Positions 53,003-62,285 of a stretch of DNA of 64,000 nucleotides are shown piece after piece; position 1 is the first letter of the stretch, and each line of letters starts with the position of its first letter. This stretch comes from Ruegeria lacuscaerulensis. GTDB lineage: Bacteria; Pseudomonadota; Alphaproteobacteria; Rhodobacterales; Rhodobacteraceae. The stretch lies in contig NZ_WQDY01000009.1 in assembly GCF_013033355.1 (NCBI RefSeq), positions 143,019-207,018 on the forward strand. The letters run 5' to 3'. A program made the translations under genes and the position numbers. Below the pieces are notes generated by a model, which was given only the letters and a program-made list of their open reading frames with translations, did no database searches and was not told where the DNA came from.

Positions 53003-53077
53003 TGGTGGGCGGTACAAGGATCGAACTTGTGACCCCTTCGATGTCAACGAAGTGCTCTACCGCTGAGCTAACCGCCC
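53003..53077 (-). tRNA. tRNA-Val (anticodon GAC)
   Basis: A complete 75-base tRNA including an encoded CCA end. The acceptor stem pairs GGGCGGT with ACCGCCC, the D-arm has TTAGCTCAGCGGTAGAGC, and the anticodon stem CTTCG/CGAAG encloses the loop TTGACAT with anticodon GAC. The T-arm has GTTCGATCC. It is on the minus strand, upstream of rpmJ. Confidence 0.97.
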
Positions 53078-53097
53078 ACTTTACCTTTGCGTGCCCT

Positions 53098-53142
53098 GCC
53101 CCATAACGAAATGGGGCGCGGAACCCCGCGCCGGTAGCGGGG
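53098..53142. other. Chain of overlapping hairpins between tRNA-Val and the formylglutamate hydrolase gene
   Basis: Three perfect stems use overlapping bases: GCCCCAT/ATGGGGC (53098-53104, 53111-53117), GGCGCGG/CCGCGCC (53115-53121, 53126-53132) and CCCCGC/GCGGGG (53124-53129, 53137-53142). The second cannot form fully with either neighbour. It could be a tRNA-leader processing region or the leader of the plus-strand gene at 53227. Confidence 0.45.
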
Positions 53143-53226
53143 TCTATAAAAGGAGTCGCAAAGGGGTTCAAGGGGTTTGGTATAACTATTTTCCGGTCTA
53201 TGTTCAGACCGAACCAAGGAGCCACC

Positions 53227-54084
53227 ATGCCGAACGCCGCCTATGTATTGGATATGCCTGCCAAGCGCACGTCTTGTGTGGTCTTTGCTTCCCCGCATAG
53301 CGGCCGGAACTACCCTCAGGAGCTGATGGAGCGAACCATTCTTAGCCGCGACGTGATTCGATCCTCTGAGGATGCGTTCGTGGATCAGTTGTTCGCACCC
53401 GCTTCGGATTTTGGAGCGCCGCTGATTTCTGCGACAAAGCCAAGGGCTTATCTGGATCTTAACCGCAGTGCCGAGGAGTTGGATCCGGCGCTTGTGGAAG
53501 GCGCGCGTCGACAGGGGCACAATCCGCGCGTGTCCTCGGGGCTTGGCGTAATCCCCCGTGTGGTTGCGAATGGTCGCGCGATTTATCGCGGTAAGCTAAC
53601 AATGGACGAGGCGCGGCTGCGCATCGATACCTGCTGGCGGCCATATCACACGCGACTCAAGGCATTGTTGGCCGAATCGCACAAGGCGTTCGGGCAGGCG
53701 ATCCTTGTGGATTGCCATTCGATGCCGCACGAAGCTGTGGCCATGGCCGGCACCGCAAATTCGCGCCCTCAGATTGTGTTAGGGGACCGGTTTGGCGCCG
53801 CAGCCTCTGGCGAAGTCGTGGACCGTATCGAAGCCGCTTTTGTGGCCGCTGGTCTGACAGTGGCGCGAAACGCACCGTTTGCTGGGGCGTATGTGACGCA
53901 GACCTATGGTCGACCCGCGCGCGATCAGCACGCGGTGCAGATCGAAATAGACCGTTCGCTTTACATGGACGAAGCGCGGATTGAGCCAAACGGGAATTTC
54001 ACCGCCTTTCGCGAGCTGTTGCGGCAGGTCATTGGCGAAATTACGTTGATCGGTGAAGAGCCTCTGCGCCTTGCGGCCGAATAA
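53227..54084 (+). CDS. N-formylglutamate amidohydrolase family protein
   Basis: The 285-aa protein has VVFASPHSGRNYP near residue 20, DAFVDQLF near 50, PRAYLDLNRSAEELDP near 70 and DCHSMPH near 162, which give the metal-binding His/Asp residues of the N-formylglutamate amidohydrolase (HutG2) family. In histidine degradation this releases glutamate and formate. No other hut gene is nearby, so the natural substrate is uncertain. AGGAG precedes the ATG at 53227. It is convergent with dinB with two bases between the stops. Confidence 0.83.
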   Translation: MPNAAYVLDMPAKRTSCVVFASPHSGRNYPQELMERTILSRDVIRSSEDAFVDQLFAPASDFGAPLISATKPRAYLDLNRSAEELDPALVEGARRQGHNPRVSSGLGVIPRVVANGRAIYRGKLTMDEARLRIDTCWRPYHTRLKALLAESHKAFGQAILVDCHSMPHEAVAMAGTANSRPQIVLGDRFGAAASGEVVDRIEAAFVAAGLTVARNAPFAGAYVTQTYGRPARDQHAVQIEIDRSLYMDEARIEPNGNFTAFRELLRQVIGEITLIGEEPLRLAAE

Positions 54085-54086
54085 GA

Positions 54087-55340
54087 TCAGCGCAAAGATC
54101 GCCCCTTCAAGATAGCATCATGTCCGAATCTGCGACGGATTTCATCCGTGGCGCGTTCGGCCTGCGACCGCTGCGCTGCGCCGGGGTCCAGCAAGTCGCC
54201 CGTGATATCGGCCTGATCCTCAGGGCACAAATCCGACAAACCGCAGCCAAGCAAGCGATAGGGTCCCTGATCTCCGACCTGATCGAACAAACTGCGGGCC
54301 GTGCGGTAAATGCGATCGGCAATCTGCGTCGCATCACGTAACGACACACGGCGGGTGATAATCTTGTGATTGGCTTTCTTCAGCTTGAGGGTCACGACCC
54401 TGCCAGCCAGACTTTTGGCCTTGGCACGATCCGCCACCTTTTCGGACATGCGCCACAGATGACCATCAAGTATGTCAGGGCTGGCCGTGTCTTCGAAAAA
54501 GGTAGTTTCATTACTGATGGACTTCATTGGTTCATGGGCAGAGACGCGGCGCTTGTCCTGTCCTCGGGCCAGATGCCACAACCGATACCCCATCGCGCCG
54601 AATCTGGCTGTCAGGGCCTCCTGATCCCAGCGCAACAGGTCCGAGAACGTACGAATCCCTGCGCGCTCGAGCGATTCTTGTGCAGCTGGTCCGATGCCCC
54701 AGATCAGCCGGACGGGCTTGTCGTGCAGAAACGAAGCGGTCTCGGCCTCGCCGATTACGGAAAAGCCACGTGGTTTGTCGAGGTCGGATGCGACCTTGGC
54801 GAGGAACTTGTTATGTGAAAGCCCGATTGAACCAGTCACGCCCAGCTCATCCTTCATCCGTTTCACAAGGCGCGCCAGCATCACTGCGGGTGGTGCACTG
54901 TGCAGTCGCTGGGTGCCGGACAGGTCCATGAAAGCCTCGTCCAATGACAAAGGTTCGACGACTGGGGTCAACTCGTCCATCATCGCCCGAATCTGACGCG
55001 AGACTTCTGCATAGACCGATATGCGGGGTTTGATGACCACAGCATCGGGGCACAGTTGCAGGGCTTTGAACATGGGCATCGCTGAACGCACTCCGCGAAT
55101 ACGCGCCACATAGCAGGCCGTCGACACGACGCCGCGTTTCCCGCCGCCAATAATGACGGGTTTGTCGGCAAGTTCAGGGTTGTCGCGTTTCTCGACCGAA
55201 GCGTAGAACGCATCGCAGTCCATATGCGCGATGGTCAGGTCAAACAGTTCAGGATGCGTCTTGATGCGCGGACTACCGCAGGCAGGGCAGCGGCGGTCGT
55301 CCGTCACAGTGGTCGGGCAGTCTCGGCACAGACCGGGCAT
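54087..55340 (-). CDS. dinB: DNA polymerase IV (Y-family) with N-terminal zinc-finger-like extension
   Basis: The 417-aa protein is a Y-family polymerase. Catalytic acidic residues are in AHMDCDAFYASVE near 38-50 and PLSLDEAFMD near 130-139; the little-finger region ends near 390. Before the polymerase domain is an extension of about 30 residues with LCRDC and CPACG, a probable zinc ribbon, which I associate with alphaproteobacterial DinB proteins and not with the E. coli enzyme. It performs translesion synthesis. No LexA box was identified in the gap upstream. Confidence 0.93.
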   Translation of the reverse strand: MPGLCRDCPTTVTDDRRCPACGSPRIKTHPELFDLTIAHMDCDAFYASVEKRDNPELADKPVIIGGGKRGVVSTACYVARIRGVRSAMPMFKALQLCPDAVVIKPRISVYAEVSRQIRAMMDELTPVVEPLSLDEAFMDLSGTQRLHSAPPAVMLARLVKRMKDELGVTGSIGLSHNKFLAKVASDLDKPRGFSVIGEAETASFLHDKPVRLIWGIGPAAQESLERAGIRTFSDLLRWDQEALTARFGAMGYRLWHLARGQDKRRVSAHEPMKSISNETTFFEDTASPDILDGHLWRMSEKVADRAKAKSLAGRVVTLKLKKANHKIITRRVSLRDATQIADRIYRTARSLFDQVGDQGPYRLLGCGLSDLCPEDQADITGDLLDPGAAQRSQAERATDEIRRRFGHDAILKGRSLR

Positions 55341-55689
55341 GCGGTGTTCCCGTCTCTCATTCGATCAATTCGCGGGGTTTGAATATACCACCCAATTGGT
55401 CAAGAAAAACCCCGCCGCGTGGTTGTTTGATGCAAAAGAAGACCCCCCGCGCGTTGCGGGGGGAGGTGACGGACCTCAGGAAGAGACGGTCCGCGGGGAG
55501 TATCACAGGACCAGATTCGCTGAAAATCAGAGGTTTCGATAGGATCGAGTTCACACAAGGAAAACAGGCAGTTTTCATGTGTGTTTTCGGGCACAGGGAC
55601 GATTTGGCGCGGTTTTCATTAAAAGTTACGTAAGGTCAACTGTTTGACTGACAGAAACCGGGCTTTTCCGCGGTTTCTGACGTCCGCGA
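55341..55689 (-). other. Intergenic region of 349 bases with two hairpins
   Basis: No gene is seen. On the minus strand CCCCCCGC-AACGC-GCGGGGGG (55443-55463) runs into TCTTCTTTT and looks like a terminator, placed 227 bases after pyrF. A second stem, CGGACC/GGTCCG (55470-55475 and 55488-55493), lies just before it in that direction. The long distance leaves room for a pyrF 3' untranslated region or a small RNA ending at this terminator. Confidence 0.5.
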
Positions 55690-56394
55690 TTAGTGCCGTG
55701 TCAAGGAATTTAACTCGGCAAGAACCGCCTCGGCGGCGGCTTTCGGGTCGTCAGATTGATAGATTGGGCGGCCGACCACGATGTGATCCGCACCGTCACC
55801 GATCGCGGTCGCTGGGGTGGCGACGCGTTTTTGATCGCCAAGCGCAGCACCTGCCGGGCGCACACCTGGGGTCACAATCAGGCGACCTTCGGCCTGTGGT
55901 AAGGCCCGGATCAGCGCGGCCTCTTGCGGGCTGGCGATGACACCATCTGCCCCGGCCTCAAGCGCCTTTGCCGCGCGTTCGACGACCAGTTCCTGCACGT
56001 CGCCATCCTTCAACAGGCTGGCATCCAGATCATCGCGGTTCAGCGAGGTCAGAATGGTTACTGCGAGGATCTTCAGATCCTTGCCCGAGGCACCCTCTTT
56101 CGCAGCGCGCACTACGTGGGGGTCGCCATGGACGGTCAGGAAATCCAGATCGAACTGCGCCAGCCCACGTACCGCGTTTTCGACGGTATTGCCGATGTCG
56201 AACAGTTTCATATCCAAAAAGATGCGTTTTCCGTGATCCTGTTTCAGCTCATTGGCCAGTGCCAGCCCGCCGCCTGTAAGCATACCCAAACCAATCTTGT
56301 AGAAAGAGACGCTGTCGCCCAGCCTTTCGGCCATGGCCAAACCCTGCAGGGCGTTGGGTACATCTAGGGCTACGATAAGGCGATCGTCGGACAT
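55690..56394 (-). CDS. pyrF: Orotidine 5'-phosphate decarboxylase
   Basis: The 234-aa protein has the OMP decarboxylase signature IFLDMKLFDIGNTVENAV near residues 57-74, with the catalytic Asp/Lys pair, LIVALDVPN at the start and VTPGVRPAGA and VVGRPIYQSDDP in the C-terminal part for phosphate binding. It makes UMP in pyrimidine synthesis. It is a monocistronic gene on the minus strand, divergent from the small lipoprotein gene at 56526. Confidence 0.96.
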   Translation of the reverse strand: MSDDRLIVALDVPNALQGLAMAERLGDSVSFYKIGLGMLTGGGLALANELKQDHGKRIFLDMKLFDIGNTVENAVRGLAQFDLDFLTVHGDPHVVRAAKEGASGKDLKILAVTILTSLNRDDLDASLLKDGDVQELVVERAAKALEAGADGVIASPQEAALIRALPQAEGRLIVTPGVRPAGAALGDQKRVATPATAIGDGADHIVVGRPIYQSDDPKAAAEAVLAELNSLTRH

Positions 56395-56525
56395 GGGGGC
56401 GCTCCGTTTTTGGCAAACGTCTGCGTCCTAGCGGGTTTGCAAGGTTCTGTCCATGTGGGACGAGTAGGTGATTCAGTTCACGGCAGAATTTACCAGATGT
56501 GGTATAATGTGCGCGGATTGAAGGA

Positions 56526-56858
56526 ATGGAATTCAAAGTGAAACAGTTTGCACCCGCCGTAATCATCGTATTGCTGACAGGATGTCAGGATATGCCATTG
56601 GAAACCGAGGCCGCTGACACGGTCGTAAGGACCCCCACAAACGACAACCTGCGGCTTTTTAGAGGCTATCGTTCGACCGATGATGATTGTCAGATCACAG
56701 GTGAGACTGCGTTTACAATTGATTTTCTGGATGATGCCGCTGATCTGGTATCTTGTCCAACAGGTGGTGAAGCGGCGCAATCTCTGGTCCAGATGTATGG
56801 CGCGCGAGAAGTGGCTGAAACCGGGGGATACACTGTCTATTCGGTTCCGCGCAGGTAG
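56526..56858 (+). CDS. Small lipoprotein, unknown
   Basis: This 110-aa product has a hydrophobic signal segment (FAPAVIIVLLTGC) with lipobox LTGC and a short mature part with two Cys (DDCQITGE and VSCPTGGE) that could form a disulfide, plus VQMYGAREVAETGGYTVYSVPRR at the end. I do not recognise the family. The start is ambiguous: the ATG at 56526 immediately follows AAGGA, whereas a GTG four codons later (56538) has it at 12 bases. It precedes clpB on the same strand. Confidence 0.65.
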   Translation: MEFKVKQFAPAVIIVLLTGCQDMPLETEAADTVVRTPTNDNLRLFRGYRSTDDDCQITGETAFTIDFLDDAADLVSCPTGGEAAQSLVQMYGAREVAETGGYTVYSVPRR

Positions 56859-56880
56859 GGCGGAAATAGCGTTTCGACCT

Positions 56881-56909
56881 CTTGAACCGGGACAGATATT
56901 TCCCAGATT
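56881..56909 (+). promoter_or_regulatory. Heat-shock (sigma-32-like) promoter of clpB
   Basis: CTTGAA (56881-56886), a 15-base spacer, and CCCAGATT (56902-56909) fit the sigma-32 pattern CTTGAAA-N13-15-CCCATNT with a few mismatches. It lies about 76 bases before the clpB ATG, as expected for a major heat-shock chaperone gene. Confidence 0.65.
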
Positions 56910-56984
56910 GAATGTGAGGCCCAGATCAGAAGCGTGCCGCCAAGCGGGCGCATCGACACAGGGCGCTTGGAAAAGGAGAATACT

Positions 56985-59603
56985 ATGGACTTGAACAAGT
57001 TCACCGAGCGGGCACGGGGTTTCGTGCAAGCGGCGCAGACTATTGCGATGCGGGAAGAGCATCAGCGTCTGACGCCCGAACACTTGCTGAAAGCATTGAT
57101 GGATGACGATCAGGGGCTGGCCAGCAACCTGATCACGCGGGCCGGTGGTGCGCCCAGCCGTGTCGTGAATGCGCTTGCTGCCTCGATGGCGCGTATTCCA
57201 AAGGTCAAAGGCGACACCGGACAGGTCTATCTGGACGGCCAGACTGCCAAAGTCTTGGACGAGGCCGAGAAAATCGCGACCAAGGCAGGCGACAGCTTTG
57301 TCCCGGTCGAACGCATTCTTATGGCGCTGTGCATGGTGAAATCGAAAGCCAAGGTGGCGTTGGAAGACGGTGCAGTCACCGCGCAGAAACTGAACGAGGC
57401 GATCAACGATATCCGCAAAGGCCGCACTGCCGACACCGCGTCGGCGGAAGAAGGCTATGACGCGCTCAAGAAATACGCGCGTGACCTGACCGAGGCGGCG
57501 GCTGAGGGCAAGATCGACCCGATCATTGGGCGGGATGAAGAAATCCGCCGCTCGATGCAGGTTCTGTCGCGACGGACCAAGAACAACCCTGTTCTGATCG
57601 GTGAGCCCGGCGTGGGTAAAACTGCGATTGCCGAGGGCATGGCCCTTCGCATCGTCAATGGCGACGTGCCGGAATCGCTGAAGGACAAAAAGCTGCTTGC
57701 GCTCGACATGGGCGCGCTGATTGCTGGTGCGAAATACCGTGGTGAGTTCGAAGAACGCCTTAAGGCCGTTCTGACCGAAGTGACCGAAGCGGCGGGTGAG
57801 ATCATCCTGTTCATTGATGAAATGCACACGCTGGTTGGTGCCGGTAAATCCGACGGCGCAATGGATGCGGCCAACCTGATCAAGCCTGCGCTTGCCCGGG
57901 GTGAGCTGCATTGTATCGGCGCGACCACGTTGGATGAGTATCGTAAATACGTCGAAAAAGACGCGGCCCTCGCGCGTCGCTTCCAGCCTGTATTGGTGCA
58001 GGAGCCAACAGTCGAGGATACGATCAGCATCCTGCGCGGCATCAAGGAAAAGTATGAGCTGCACCATGGTGTGCGCATTTCCGACTCGGCGCTGGTCTCG
58101 GCTGCGACCCTGTCACATCGCTATATCACTGACCGTTTCCTGCCCGACAAGGCGATCGACCTTGTCGATGAAGCCGCGTCGCGTCTGCGGATGGAGGTTG
58201 ACTCGAAGCCCGAAGAACTCGACCAGTTGGATCGCCAGATCCTGCAGATGCAGATCGAGGAAGAGGCGCTGAAGCTGGAAGATGACGCGGCCTCGAAGGA
58301 CCGTCTGGAAACCTTGCAAAAGGACCTGGCCGATCTGCAGGAGCAGTCTGCCGAGATGACCGCCCAGTGGCAGGCCGAGCGTGATAAGCTGGCAGGTGCG
58401 CGGGATCTGAAAGAACAGCTCGACAAGGCGCGGGCCGATCTGGAAATCGCCAAGCGTGAGGGCAATCTGGCCAAGGCGGGTGAGCTGTCCTATGGCGTCA
58501 TCCCCGAGCTTGAGAAAAAGCTGACAGACGCTGAGAACGCCGAAAGCAATGCGATGATGGCCGAGGAAACCGTGAGGCCAGCCCAAATCGCATCCGTTGT
58601 TGAACGCTGGACGGGTATCCCGACAGCCAAGATGCTGGAAGGTGAGCGTGAAAAGCTTCTGCGGATGGAAGACGATCTGCATTCCCGCGTGATTGGTCAG
58701 GATGCAGCCGTCACCGCCGTCGCAAACGCGGTGCGCCGTGCGCGGGCCGGTCTGAATGATGAGAACCGCCCCTTGGGCTCGTTCCTGTTCCTCGGACCGA
58801 CCGGTGTGGGTAAGACCGAGCTGACCAAAGCCGTGGCGAACTTCCTGTTCGACGACGACAACGCGATGGTGCGCATCGACATGTCCGAGTTCATGGAGAA
58901 GCATGCGGTCGCCCGTCTGATCGGTGCCCCTCCGGGCTATGTCGGTTATGACGAAGGCGGTGTGCTGACCGAGGCCGTGCGGCGCAGGCCCTATCAGGTC
59001 GTGCTGTTTGACGAGGTCGAAAAGGCGCACCCGGATGTGTTCAACGTGCTGTTGCAGGTTCTCGATGATGGTGTGCTGACCGACGGTCAAGGCCGCACCG
59101 TGGACTTTAAACAGACGCTGATTATCCTGACGTCGAACCTTGGGTCTCAGGCGCTGAGTCAGTTGCCCGAAGGCGCAGACAGCGCGCAGGCGCGGCGCGA
59201 TGTGATGGATGCGGTCCGGGCCCATTTCCGGCCCGAATTCCTCAACCGTCTGGACGAGACGATCATCTTTGACCGGCTCAAGCGGGCCGATATGGATGGC
59301 ATCGTCGATATCCAGATGGCGCGTCTGCAAAAACGTCTGGCCGCCCGTAAGGTCGAGCTGGCGCTGGACGATGGTGCCAAGCAATGGCTGGCCGATGAAG
59401 GCTATGACCCGGTCTTTGGTGCCCGTCCGCTGAAACGTGTGATCCAACGCGCGCTTCAGAATCCGCTGGCCGAAGCATTGCTGGCTGGTGAGATCAAGGA
59501 TGGTGAGACCGTCCCGGTTACTGCGGGCTCAGACGGCCTAATTATTGGCGACCGGTTGGGAACGTCTGATCGGCCACGTCCTGATGATGCGGTCGTGCAC
59601 TGA
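56985..59603 (+). CDS. clpB: ATP-dependent chaperone ClpB
   Basis: The 872-aa disaggregase has the double Clp N-domain (about 1-145), first AAA+ module with Walker [10 protein letters not shown] near 205 and [15 protein letters not shown] near 275, a coiled-coil middle domain near 405-530 ([19 protein letters not shown] and many Lys/Glu), and second AAA+ module with GPTGVGKTE near 606 and [16 protein letters not shown] near 674. It cooperates with DnaK to dissolve aggregates. AAGGAG precedes the ATG at 56985 and a strong terminator follows. A heat-shock-type promoter is at 56881. Confidence 0.97.
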   Translation: MDLNKFTERARGFVQAAQTIAMREEHQRLTPEHLLKALMDDDQGLASNLITRAGGAPSRVVNALAASMARIPKVKGDTGQVYLDGQTAKVLDEAEKIATKAGDSFVPVERILMALCMVKSKAKVALEDGAVTAQKLNEAINDIRKGRTADTASAEEGYDALKKYARDLTEAAAEGKIDPIIGRDEEIRRSMQVLSRRTKNNPVLIGEPGVGKTAIAEGMALRIVNGDVPESLKDKKLLALDMGALIAGAKYRGEFEERLKAVLTEVTEAAGEIILFIDEMHTLVGAGKSDGAMDAANLIKPALARGELHCIGATTLDEYRKYVEKDAALARRFQPVLVQEPTVEDTISILRGIKEKYELHHGVRISDSALVSAATLSHRYITDRFLPDKAIDLVDEAASRLRMEVDSKPEELDQLDRQILQMQIEEEALKLEDDAASKDRLETLQKDLADLQEQSAEMTAQWQAERDKLAGARDLKEQLDKARADLEIAKREGNLAKAGELSYGVIPELEKKLTDAENAESNAMMAEETVRPAQIASVVERWTGIPTAKMLEGEREKLLRMEDDLHSRVIGQDAAVTAVANAVRRARAGLNDENRPLGSFLFLGPTGVGKTELTKAVANFLFDDDNAMVRIDMSEFMEKHAVARLIGAPPGYVGYDEGGVLTEAVRRRPYQVVLFDEVEKAHPDVFNVLLQVLDDGVLTDGQGRTVDFKQTLIILTSNLGSQALSQLPEGADSAQARRDVMDAVRAHFRPEFLNRLDETIIFDRLKRADMDGIVDIQMARLQKRLAARKVELALDDGAKQWLADEGYDPVFGARPLKRVIQRALQNPLAEALLAGEIKDGETVPVTAGSDGLIIGDRLGTSDRPRPDDAVVH

Positions 59604-59617
59604 GCTTTAAGCCCTAA

Positions 59618-59645
59618 AAGACCTACCCATTCGGTAGGTCTTTTT
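59618..59645 (+). terminator. Rho-independent terminator of clpB
   Basis: AGACCTACC-CATTC-GGTAGGTCT forms a perfect stem of nine base pairs followed by TTTTT, fourteen bases after the clpB stop codon. Confidence 0.93.
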
Positions 59646-59730
59646 CGTTTGCGAAAGCATGTGTTTTGTTGCCCAGATAAACGATCGTTTTCTTTCGCGC
59701 CCAAGCGCCAAAGCTGCCCACGCAATAAAC

Positions 59731-60492
59731 CTACGGGCCTTGTCGGACAATTAGCCGTTTCGCACCACCTTGCGCCGCATCCACAAGTAAAGAAACCTGA
59801 CCCAAGGTTTCCAGAAATGCAGAACCTTCGCGGAGTTTGCGGGTTCTCACGTCGAGAATGACGGCACCGTCGTCTTCGACCACGTCGCGAAAAAAACCTG
59901 CATAGGTCTGCGCCGGATAGTGGAAGCCGCACGAGATAAAGCTCATCGCCAAATCAACGGTGCCGATTGATGAGAGTTCGTCTGAACCGGGATTCAGGCA
60001 GTTGATGTCGCCGGCGCGGACGCCGTTTTCCATCAGGAACGATCGCGCGACAGACAGATTGGAATAGGCCGCGCCGGTTTCCGCGTATCCGAAATGCCGT
60101 TCTGTAGTGGTTTCTAAATCAATCAGGTTCAGGTGACACTTGTGGTCCTGCCACAAAAACAGATCGAACATAGCATAACCACAGCCGATATCTGCAATCG
60201 ATGACGGAGCGAGGCTTTGTATCGTATCCCGAAGTTCCAGATACTCTAAATAGATAATTGCGGCAGCGCGGCGCGCCAGATCGGTTCCTTGATCCCGCAC
60301 AAGCGATAGGGCGGGTTCGGGATTTCCGGCGGCCCAGGCGCGGTTAATCCTGCCGGAGCGGGGTTGGTCATGAATGATCTCTGACCTTTGCATGATCAGA
60401 TTGACCAGATCGTTTTGGGAAAACGCGTCGAAGGATAGTCCGGACACTTCAGGCAGGGCAGTTGCCTTCATCATCCGCTCGGTCGTGATCAT
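59731..60492 (-). CDS. SAM-dependent methyltransferase-like protein
   Basis: The 253-aa product has a class I methyltransferase core: SSIADIGCGYAMFDLFLW near residues 96-113 (motif I DIGCGYA), NLIDLETTTERHFG for the acidic strand, and VDLAMSFISCGFHYP near 180-194. The N-terminal 95 residues are helical and unrecognised. The substrate is unknown. It is a lone gene ending 86 bases after the clpB terminator, and transcribed against clpB. Confidence 0.7.
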   Translation of the reverse strand: MITTERMMKATALPEVSGLSFDAFSQNDLVNLIMQRSEIIHDQPRSGRINRAWAAGNPEPALSLVRDQGTDLARRAAAIIYLEYLELRDTIQSLAPSSIADIGCGYAMFDLFLWQDHKCHLNLIDLETTTERHFGYAETGAAYSNLSVARSFLMENGVRAGDINCLNPGSDELSSIGTVDLAMSFISCGFHYPAQTYAGFFRDVVEDDGAVILDVRTRKLREGSAFLETLGQVSLLVDAAQGGAKRLIVRQGP

Positions 60493-60623
60493 ATCGTGGT
60501 TTCTACATGTCTGGGATTGGAGTTGCAGTCCGGACTTTGTGGCAGGTTTATTCGATGTTCAAGACCCGCTCATTGGCGGTGCCGAAAAGGATCGGGCATT
60601 CGATCCTTTTCGACCGTTATCAT

Positions 60624-61439
60624 TCAAACCATCGCGAAAATGCGCGCGGGTCCGCCTGTGCCGCCTTTGTGCTTTGGTGCTCCGATAACCAGCGTTGCGC
60701 CCGAAGCGGGGACGCGGTCCAACCCAGCGATGTTTTCGATCCCGAAACGGCCCGTCGGCAGCCACGCGTAGTGGGTGGCAAAGTCGGCCGACATTCCGTG
60801 ATCAAGCGATAGGGTGTCTGAAGCTAACGACCGCGCGCCCGTTTCCTCGATCAGCATCTGAGCGGCTTCGACATGAAAGCCGGGGTAGTGCTGCGCCTGC
60901 CCGTCAAACCCGCGGTAGGCGTCACTGTCGACTTTGGCGGCCCAACCAGAGTATAGGGCAACGCAGGCGCCGTCCGGAATATCTCCGTGGGTTGCCATCC
61001 ACGCGTTCAGATCGTCCGGAGTCAGTAAAGTATCGGCATCTTCGGCCGCCCGCGCAGCGATATCGACAACACAAAGCGGTGCCACGAGATCTGTAACCGG
61101 GATTTCGTCGACCGCTGCCCCATCCGCCGAGAAATGCAATGGCGCATCAATATGAGTTCCGGTGTGCTCGTTTACAGTCATGCGTTGCAGGTTGAAGCCG
61201 TGGTCGCCAAAATTGAACAGTTGTTCGGACGCGTAGCCGGGCTCACCAAAATAAGTGGGAAAGTCAGGGCTGATCGTGTGGGTCATGTCCTCAACCTTGC
61301 CGTGCCCCGCGGCCATCGCCATTGGCGCTGCTGCACTGGTCGCCGCTACGGCCACGCCCGAGGCTGCGGCGGCTTTGAAGAAACTCCGCCTTGAAAGCAT
61401 CCGGTCCTTGACCGCGTTCATCACACAGATGTCACACAT
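60624..61439 (-). CDS. Tat-exported cyclase-family (kynurenine formamidase-like) hydrolase
   Basis: The 271-aa protein has a twin-arginine signal, SRRSFFKAAAASGVAVAATS, cleaved near AMAAG (residue 44). The mature part is a cyclase-family domain with the metal motif NEHTGTHIDAPLHF near 90-103 (HxGTHxDxPxH), WMATHGDIPDGACVALYSGW near 148 and HYPGFHVEAA near 187. This family hydrolyses amides or esters of cyclic carbonyl compounds, as KynB does, but KynB is cytoplasmic. Export through Tat suggests a metal is loaded before export. The start might be the later ATG before LSRRSFF. The substrate is unknown. Confidence 0.83.
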   Translation of the reverse strand: MCDICVMNAVKDRMLSRRSFFKAAAASGVAVAATSAAAPMAMAAGHGKVEDMTHTISPDFPTYFGEPGYASEQLFNFGDHGFNLQRMTVNEHTGTHIDAPLHFSADGAAVDEIPVTDLVAPLCVVDIAARAAEDADTLLTPDDLNAWMATHGDIPDGACVALYSGWAAKVDSDAYRGFDGQAQHYPGFHVEAAQMLIEETGARSLASDTLSLDHGMSADFATHYAWLPTGRFGIENIAGLDRVPASGATLVIGAPKHKGGTGGPARIFAMV

Positions 61440-61659
61440 TTGTCTTCTCCCTTTCGGCTGTCCCGGTTGTCGGGTTTCGAAGGATCCCTACAAGACCCCT
61501 TCGGAACAGACTGCATTTTGCGAGAAGCAGTTGTAAAGATAGCGGTCGGAGAGGGTGCAGTGTTTCGGGGAACGATGCTTCAACTCACCGTGATCGGTTC
61601 TGTGCGTTTTGGTTAACGTTGCATCTAACGAACAAATGATTTCGAGGACCGCAAACGAC

Positions 61660-61685
61660 AAGAGCCCGCCGAATGGCAGGCTCTT
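61660..61685 (-). terminator. Hairpin terminator downstream of the small lipoprotein gene
   Basis: AAGAGCC (61660-61666) pairs with GGCTCTT (61679-61685) and an inner GCC/GGC pairing extends it. It lies 41 bases after the small lipoprotein stop on the minus strand; the tail on that strand (GTCGTTTG) is only moderately T-rich. Confidence 0.6.
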
Positions 61686-61726
61686 GAATACGTGCATGAC
61701 CCAGAGGGGCCAAAGGATCGGAATTC

Positions 61727-61918
61727 TTAGGTGCCGGTCGGCAACGCGTTCAGGTCTTGTGCGTTGCTCTGATCGAGATTGGTATCTTCACCGATTTCCT
61801 CGCAGGTCACAGGGAATGTCTCATTCGAGTCGCACCCAGAGATTGGGTAGGTCTCTTTTTCGGCGCATGCCGCGATGAACAGGGCCAGCGACAGGCCAGC
61901 TACCAGCTTCATTTTCAT
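61727..61918 (-). CDS. Small acidic lipoprotein, unknown
   Basis: This 63-aa product has a signal with lipobox FIAAC (Cys18) followed by AEKETYPISGCDSNETFPVT and a further Cys (VTCEEIG). The mature part is about 45 residues, acidic, with two cysteines that may form a disulfide. I do not recognise a family. A hairpin terminator follows it, and the start is ATG at 61918 or two codons later. Confidence 0.6.
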   Translation of the reverse strand: MKMKLVAGLSLALFIAACAEKETYPISGCDSNETFPVTCEEIGEDTNLDQSNAQDLNALPTGT

Positions 61919-62285
61919 GTCTCGTCCTTTCCGATCATATCGTCGTATTTTTTGTGGCGCTATCTGCGTGATCAGCCTTGGGGTGATCTCAACTCCGTCC
62001 CTTCACGCCTTGGGAAAACTTAAGCGGCTGGGCTGCGGGTTGGCTAGCGCCAATATCAAGGGTGACGCTAGGTTCTGTTGGGCTAAATGTACATTTCGTA
62101 TGAAAAAGCGGCTACTTTTAGCCGAAGTTTATGAATGATTAGATGTTTAGTATTGTATTGAGCCTTAGTTGCGCCGCTTGATGGTTCGTTACAGCCTCGT
62201 CTCCCAATCGTGACGCATGTTGCCTTGGTCCTGTGCTAAGAGCGCACTAACTGACAATTAACAATGTACGATCACGGAGACAGAG
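61919..62285. other. Intergenic region of 367 bases
   Basis: This region between the divergent small lipoprotein and msrP genes holds no gene that I can support. It has lower GC content from about 62085 to 62160. One small hairpin, CGGCTA-CTTT-TAGCCG (62109-62124), and no clear repeat were seen. It should contain the promoters of both genes. Confidence 0.5.

Noticed and set aside
56490..59447. Two long minus-strand frames opposite clpB (525 and 444 codons).
   Set aside because: Both are antisense shadows of clpB with no recognisable domain and no ribosome site.
61488..61697. 69-codon minus-strand frame between the cyclase and the small lipoprotein genes.
   Set aside because: No ribosome site or domain, and it runs through the hairpin terminator at 61660-61685.
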